Below are positions 58,356 to 64,000 of a stretch of DNA of 64,000 nt, piece by piece. A program made the position numbers and the translations under genes. The DNA comes from Hippopus hippopus (lineage: Eukaryota > Mollusca > Bivalvia > Cardiida > Cardiidae), in assembly GCA_946811185.2 (NCBI GenBank), contig OX328106.1, forward strand, positions 27,588,426 to 27,652,425, given 5' to 3'. The notes under the pieces are model-generated. The model saw only the letters and a program-made list of their open reading frames with translations. It searched no databases and was not told the DNA's origin. Within the stretch, counting starts at the first letter, position 1; every line of letters begins with the position of its first letter.

Positions 58356-59540
58356 AATCTCCCATTTTTCATACGAGTCTGTGATTTTAAGATATTTAAA
58401 AGACAACCGACATAATATTAAAGATAGACATACTATCTCACTCTCAAAATAATCCAACGGAATATAATAGAGTTTACAAAAAGGAAACATCCGCAAACTG
58501 TTTAGCAGAGAAAACTGTGGGATATGTCCTTTATTTAAAGAAGGGACTTTGTTTTGCATCAAACGTTATCATCCGTTTATCAACATACCTTATTATCGAG
58601 GTAAGTTGATTTACGTGACAAGCCTAACAAATTTATGTGTTTCGGGAGAAAAATATTTCTGCATGTCAAAGGACCTGTTTATCTCATGATTCAATTGGAT
58701 GTTAGACAAAATTCATTTTGTAGATCTATGATCATGACTTGTGATGTCTTGCTTGGTACAATGAATCATGGAGATGCATTTAACGCCCTTTTCCGAGCGC
58801 TGCTCATATGTAAATGTTTTACCTTCCATTCAAACAAAATAACGTTCAATCTAGGTTAAAAAAAGGGGGAGGGGCATTGTTTTGCATCAAATAATATCGA
58901 TCGTTACACAAACATGCTTCATAATCGGGGCATCTAGATTCACGGGACAACCTTACGAGTTAATGTTTTTTGACAGAAAAAGAAGCTCTGTAGGTCAATG
59001 GACTATTTTTCCTCTTGTTTTAGCTGGTTGTTAGACCAACTGGATTTTATGAAGCCGCAAATACTAGTATGTGATGTCTTGTTTGATACAGTGAAACTGC
59101 TCTAATGACGGATCGGGGCAACTAGATTCACTTGACAAGCTTAACGAATCTATGCTTTTTGAGAGGAAAAGAATTCTAAATTTACGAAGTAAAGGAAAAT
59201 TTCAAGTTTACTCACAGATGAGAACAGTTTATTTTTTACCTAGAACTTATGTCGAGAAATGAGAGCAAAAAGGCATCCACAATCCCCGGTCTCCAAAGGT
59301 GAAGAAAGTGACACATTCGTATATCCGGAATTTGTTTGACGGTCTAAATATGGAAAGTGAAAAAAGTCAGCAAAGTATTTCATTATGCAAAATTCGTATG
59401 ATTATCAATTATTTTTATAACAGTGATAAATGTCAGAACACGATCGCAAAGTCCATAAAACCCACATTGAAACTATATTTCAAACGCCGTCAGTGTATTT
59501 TAGAGAGCCATACAAATACTGTCATCGATCATGGCACGAT
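58356..59540. other. Intergenic stretch with P3 half copies
   Basis: 58630-58820 resembles one half of P3 (catgtcaaaggacctgttta, gattcaattggatgttagac, cttttccgagcgctgctca). A related half lies near 58980-59100. Otherwise nothing recognised. Confidence 0.45.
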
Positions 59541-59544
59541 CTTA

Positions 59545-59767
59545 TATTCTTTGCCATACGGCAAAAATTTAGACTGGTCCAAATCGAAAGCATTTGCAGA
59601 CGACGAAATAAACATGGTTAAAAAACTGAAATTTTGCTTTTGAAGGATAGAAAACATTGTCGGAAAAGGAGAATATGCTGGTTACTAGTATTTTCTCCTT
59701 TTCCAACAATGTTTTCCAAGGCCTTCATCGTGGTCTTTAAAACCAGGATTGTGTGGTAAAGGGTTAA
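59545..59767 (-). repeat. P1 foldback
   Basis: tttgccatacggcaaaaatt R end, gaaagcatttgcagacgacg, core acattgtcggaaaaggag / ctccttttccaacaatgtt, closes gtggtaaagggttaa. Confidence 0.85.
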
Positions 59768-59769
59768 AC

Positions 59770-60515
59770 ACATTTGTTGTTGGACATAGTCTATTTTGGC
59801 TGATTAAGGCCAACATTTACCTGACAAAAACGTCGGCGAACGGACAAATACATAAATGGTAAAGGAAAAGTAAGGGAAACAAAATATAAATAATTGATAA
59901 CCATTTAAATGTAATAAATGCGAGAATGAAATGAATGAACAAATTTAAGTTCGAAATAAAGCACCAGAAGCTCTTTAACTCTCGTGCATTGATCTAACAG
60001 ATGACTTTTTCCCTGTTTTATTTGCAAATTTGATAAACATTACCCTACTACTACAGTGTTTGGTCAAACAATATCAAAGACATACAAGGTAATTCATAAT
60101 ATTCGTGATGGTTTTCCTTTACTTGAATTTCTTTCACGCTAAAAGATGCATCTTTACTCGTTTTCAGCCAGTTTTTTTTTTTTTTTTTTTTTTTTAATCA
60201 TTTCATCTTTTTTTTTTTTATGAATCTTTATGTCGAATGTTATCCCTGACAGTTGCAAGGTTCCACAGATTACGACCGCTACAAAATGCATATCATTTTC
60301 TCGAGGCCATCAAAGAAATCATTATTATATTGCAGATATTTCTCGCCATCTGGTTGGATAATATCGTCCGAACATGTATTGCTCTACACTGGCAAAATGC
60401 AGGGAAAAGCAGTTTCCCTTTTGGGAGCCCCTATACATAACTACAGTTTGAACACAAAATCAGATATGGCGGCGTCGAAGGATACGAGCCACTCACAAGA
60501 CAAAAACTGAGTAGC
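59770..60515. other. Unassigned stretch with long T runs
   Basis: Two T tracts (60172-60195, 60209-60220) precede an AG at 60249 and an open frame to 60510. It could be a terminal exon, but no domain or partner exon was found, so it is not called as a gene. Confidence 0.3.
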
Positions 60516-60516
60516 C

Positions 60517-61204
60517 TGCATATGTTGGCATATTTCTGCCATGAGATACGAGATAGTTATCACGATCATTTTGGAAAACCATCACGATCAAAGTTTCCTG
60601 GAAATTGTATCAGGATAGTGACAAGTTTTCTGAAAAAAAAAAATCATCATAAACTTTGTTATTCAGAAAATTTTCCATCGATCAGTAAATATTTTAACGC
60701 AAAATTTCTCATAAGTGCAAGAAGGTGACATTCGAGATAATAATATCGTGATAGTTCTACCCATTTCGATATCTATAAATAGAAAATTCACCATTTGGAT
60801 GAACTCGGTAGTTTTTGACTTTACAAGATGGCAATAGGTAAAAATTCGAATTATTTTTACAATTGTCACTTAATTGGTAAATTTTGATTATACATGAAGC
60901 ACACTGAAGTCTGTTAAACACAAAGACTTCTCGAAATGCCTCTTAAACTTACAAATCATTCTGGAAAAAAGTAGAATTCAGTAGGTTGGAGACGAAGACG
61001 TTCCGAAACCGTATCTAATTATAGATTCCGTTAAGTTCAGTTGTGGGCCCAAACGCTAGAAAATCGTGATAAGTGTGAGAATTATCGCGATATTTTTATC
61101 GTAAAACTTTTTCATTACCTAGATAATATTTCCAAGAAAAGTTGTTTTATTGCGATAGTTTTCTTACATTATCGCAATCTCGTATCTCGTGGCAGACATA
61201 TGCA
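60517..61204. mobile_element. 688-bp foldback with ~40-bp TIRs
   Basis: The left end tgcatatg, tctgccatgagatacgagat and the right end tctcgtatctcgtggcagac, atatgca are inverted, followed inwards by inverted atcacgatca / gcgatagt-like stretches. No transposase; the open frames inside have no ATG or domain. Confidence 0.75.
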
Positions 61205-61417
61205 ACCATACATACACCATATTATTACTAGTTTCCCTCCATGGTTGTCATTAAAGGGGAAAGAATGGATTATTTTTGAAAATAAAGTAGAGCTATCACT
61301 AAAGGTGATGAATACCGCCCCCACCAGCTCCATGTCAAGAAATATCTTTTTTCACACAAATTCTCAATGCCTAAGTCCAAAATGTAAGAGAGTTTTACAC
61401 AGCTTATAAATACTGAA

Positions 61418-61437
61418 AAAAAAAAAAAAAAAAAACA
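61418..61437. repeat. Poly-A run
   Basis: About 19 consecutive A, at the left edge of the array element that follows. Confidence 0.9.
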
Positions 61438-62698
61438 CAGAAACTTTAAAAAGCAACTTCAAATGGGCTCCTCTTCTATTCATAAAATTTACAGATCTTT
61501 GCTTGGTATTGAAATTTCTTATGAAGTCTGATTGAGATCTGTCATACAGTACTGGAGAAAAAGCTCAAGACAAAGAATGCTCTGAAAATACATAGAAGGG
61601 CCATAAATCAGAAAATCATTCAACCATAAAGTGATTTAAATATGCACACATTTGCTCTGCATTGAAACCATGACTTTTGATAAATCTCTTTTCAGTAGTT
61701 ATTGAGAAAAAGCTATGGAAAAAAAAAATCATCATAGGGCCATAACTCAATGGGAAATCATTCAACAATAGCCAAACTGTAATATGCGCATCTTTGCTTT
61801 GTATTGAAATTTCGTATGAAGATTGATTGAAATCTGACCAATGGTAATGAGAAAACTCATCAAGGACCATAACTCTTGTGAAAATCATTAAACAATAAAT
61901 AAATCATAATATGCATATTTTTGCTTTATATTGAAATTTCCAATGAAGTTTGATTGAAATCTGTCCAGTACTTATTGAGGAACAGCTCTTACTAAAATCT
62001 CATCAAAGGGCCGTAACTCATGAACTCATTGGAAAAGTCATTCAACAATAACCATATTATAAAATGCACATATTCACTTTGTATTGTAACCTCCTATGGC
62101 GTTTGATAGCAATCTGTCCAGTAGTAATTGAGAAATCAAAAGAAATCATCAAAGGGCCATAACTCATTGGAAAATAAATAATAACAAAACTATAATATGC
62201 ACACCTTTCCTTTACATTGTAACTTTCTATGAAGTTTGATAGAATTCCGTCCAGTAGTTATTAAGAAATAGCACAGACAAAACTATCATGAAAGGGCCAT
62301 AACTCTTTTGAAAATTATTCAGCCGTAAGTAAATTACAATATGCACATCTTAGGTTCGTATTGAAACTTCCTATGAAGTTTGATTGAAATCCGTCCAGTA
62401 GTCATTGAGAAATGGAGCAGACAAAAAACAATCATGAAAAGGCCAAAACTCTTATGAAAAGCATTCAACCGTAACCAAATTACAATATGCACATCTTGGC
62501 TTAGTATTGAAACTTTCTCTGAAGTTGATTGAAATCTGTCCTGTAGTCATTGACAGCGAACAAAAAAACTACAGACTGACTGACTGACAGACCGACCGAC
62601 TGACAGACCAACTGACCGACTGACCGACAGACTGACTGACCAACACGGTGACTCCTATATACCACCCCCCCAACAAGGTTTGTGAGGGGGTGGGGTAT
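61438..62698 (-). mobile_element. HINE/pearl-like array element, minus strand
   Basis: About seven ~142-bp units marked by aaagggccataactcat and tgattgaaatctgtccagta, then a (GACT/GACC)n tract at 62570-62645 and a hairpin end (tataccaccccccc ... gagggggtggggtata). Read on the minus strand, this is a head hairpin, microsatellite and core repeats, the same plan as types B and D. The distal terminus is not identified. Confidence 0.7.
62570..62645. repeat. (GACT/GACC)n microsatellite
   Basis: Near-continuous tetramers gact, gaca and gacc inside the array element. Confidence 0.9.
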
Positions 62699-62699
62699 A

Positions 62700-63790
62700 A
62701 TGAATTTAGTTACAAATATTATCTTTTGCTGTCATTCTAAAACAAATACACGGGGTTAAAACGAGCCAGTCGGGTAAGCAAATTGTAAAGTATCAAAATT
62801 CATACACTGTAACCTTAAAAGGATAACCTAATAGTCTTTTGGGGCAGTTAATGGTCTTTTTTTTTTTTCTAACTAATTACCTTGCAGTTGTTTACATACA
62901 AGTTTAAACAGAAATAGGTCGATTGTCTATCGCAGTGAGATCATCAAGTTCATGCACAAAACTGCACGTATTACCCAGGTTTCAGTGACGTAAGTTCTAA
63001 GTGAAGTCAATTTTCAGTGAATTGGGGCACTCACAAAGGAAATTCGATTTCGTCAGCGTACTCAATTCGTGAGACCATAAAACAGGGAAATTCTGCTGAA
63101 TACAAGTTGGAATGATAAATTTTTGCAGTATAAAAAATTCGTCGAACGTTCAGGTGGCAGGGGACTTGGAAACTTGTTCAGGGCTGTGGCGAATCATGTC
63201 ACCCCGAGCCAGAAACTTGTCGTTGTTTCCGGTTTTAAATCGAAGACAAATCCCTTGAGTTTCTTTATCCCTTCCACTATATAGGTCTATATCGATAATT
63301 TATCTATCTGTACACAGTTGATGAAATTCTGAAACATTTATAAATACACACTATCAAGTTTTTAAAAGTGGCAATTTTTCTCTCTGGCTATAAGGATGTT
63401 GCTTTAAAGTCTATACAAAATTTAAAGTTAAATACATGGCTGGAGAAGGCTTAGATTTACGTCTTAGAACAAAACATACCAAGAATGTTGACTTCATGTC
63501 GTCATTAAAACGCAATAGAAATGTGCTTGTTTTCCAAGACCGCGTTACCTATTGAGATGGCTGCTGAAGCAGTTCAGCTCTAGTTTAAGAGTCCATCTGC
63601 TACTCTAATACTGGTGATACTTAGCTAAGTCTGCTAATCTACTACTTAGAACTATGAAAAGACGATACCCATATGATGTAGAAATTAGAAAACTTTGCAG
63701 GACAATGTTGTACAGGTCTGTTGTACAATCTACGGACACCGGAACTGTTGTAGATAAAGGTAACGAGACTTGACGTCATTAATATTGGGC
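62700..63790. other. Unassigned stretch
   Basis: No open frame with a recognisable domain and no member of the repeat families above. Confidence 0.35.
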
Positions 63791-63792
63791 TG

Positions 63793-63933
63793 ATTCACGT
63801 TTATAAGGTCGTTAACATTCGCAGAGGCCGGAAAAAATGGCTTACCGCCAGAGTGCGAAAAGCAAGGGCGTTATACCATTTTGAGGGCCTCTGCGAATGG
63901 TATCGAACAATTAAAAAAAAAAAAAACGTGAAT
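63793..63933. repeat. Small foldback near window end
   Basis: gattcacgttt / aaacgtgaatta and inner cattcgcagaggcc / ggcctctgcgaatg form two nested inverted pairs around a ~60-nt centre. Confidence 0.75.
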
Positions 63934-64000
63934 TAATGCTACGACTGCATAAAGTAAATGTATTTTAGCAATAATTTGCAACGAAAGCAAAAGTATTCCA

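Noticed and set aside
59299..59643. 114-residue open frame
   Set aside because: The last part is the R flank of a P1 foldback and the first part has no domain or exon context.
60249..60510. Possible terminal exon after a pyrimidine tract and AG
   Set aside because: The frame is open and hydrophilic at its end, but no upstream exon, domain or polyadenylation signal supports it.
61041..61409. 122-residue open frame ending beside a poly-A run
   Set aside because: Starts at TTG and overlaps the right inverted repeat of the 60517-61204 foldback; no domain seen.

Overview
This 64 kb window is intron-bearing, AT-rich animal DNA packed with short mobile elements. I infer a bivalve mollusc, probably a heterodont clam. 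The reasons are the 11-exon GT-AG gene, tRNA-headed SINEs, mariner, pogo and non-LTR elements, and above all the pearl/HINE-type repeats with (CCGT)n tracts near their 5' end. The species is not decidable from the sequence. There are no prokaryotic features.

Only two genes can be defended. (1) Positions 583-21445 (+) hold a complete MFSD10 orthologue, a 12-TM major-facilitator transporter. I built it from 11 exons whose phases all agree (1410 nt, 469 aa). Its 1.4 kb of coding sequence is spread over 21 kb because nearly every intron is filled with transposon debris. (2) Positions 44791-45003 (-) hold a 70-residue secreted peptide rich in Gly, Phe and Arg, probably the last exon of a gene with a 5' leader intron.

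Layout. 1-21.5 kb: MFSD10, with about 25 copies of a TTAA-flanked foldback (family P1), a second palindromic foldback (P2), several HINE-like elements (families A-D) and a 1.29 kb mariner in intron 6. 21.5-34.4 kb: P1/P2 copies, a 2.7 kb type-A HINE with two tandem arrays, and a cluster of type-B HINEs. 34.4-46.5 kb: SINEs, foldbacks of families P2, P3 and P4, a compound inverted repeat, and the small secreted peptide. 46.6-50.3 kb: a decayed non-LTR retrotransposon on the minus strand. 50.3-59.8 kb: a SINE, a pogo/Tigger relic, foldbacks, a miniature LTR element (TRIM) carrying a tRNA-like Pol III motif in each LTR, and a second mariner relic. 59.8-64 kb: a TIR foldback, a minus-strand array element and a small terminal foldback.

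The elements are nested, so part of their order of arrival can be read: type C was hit by P1 and by a TA-flanked foldback, P1 was hit by mariner and by types A and D, and type A was hit by type B. A 56-bp tandem repeat at 29.2-29.7 kb supplies intact copies that act as empty sites, showing that P1 inserts at TTAA, which suggests piggyBac-type mobilisation.
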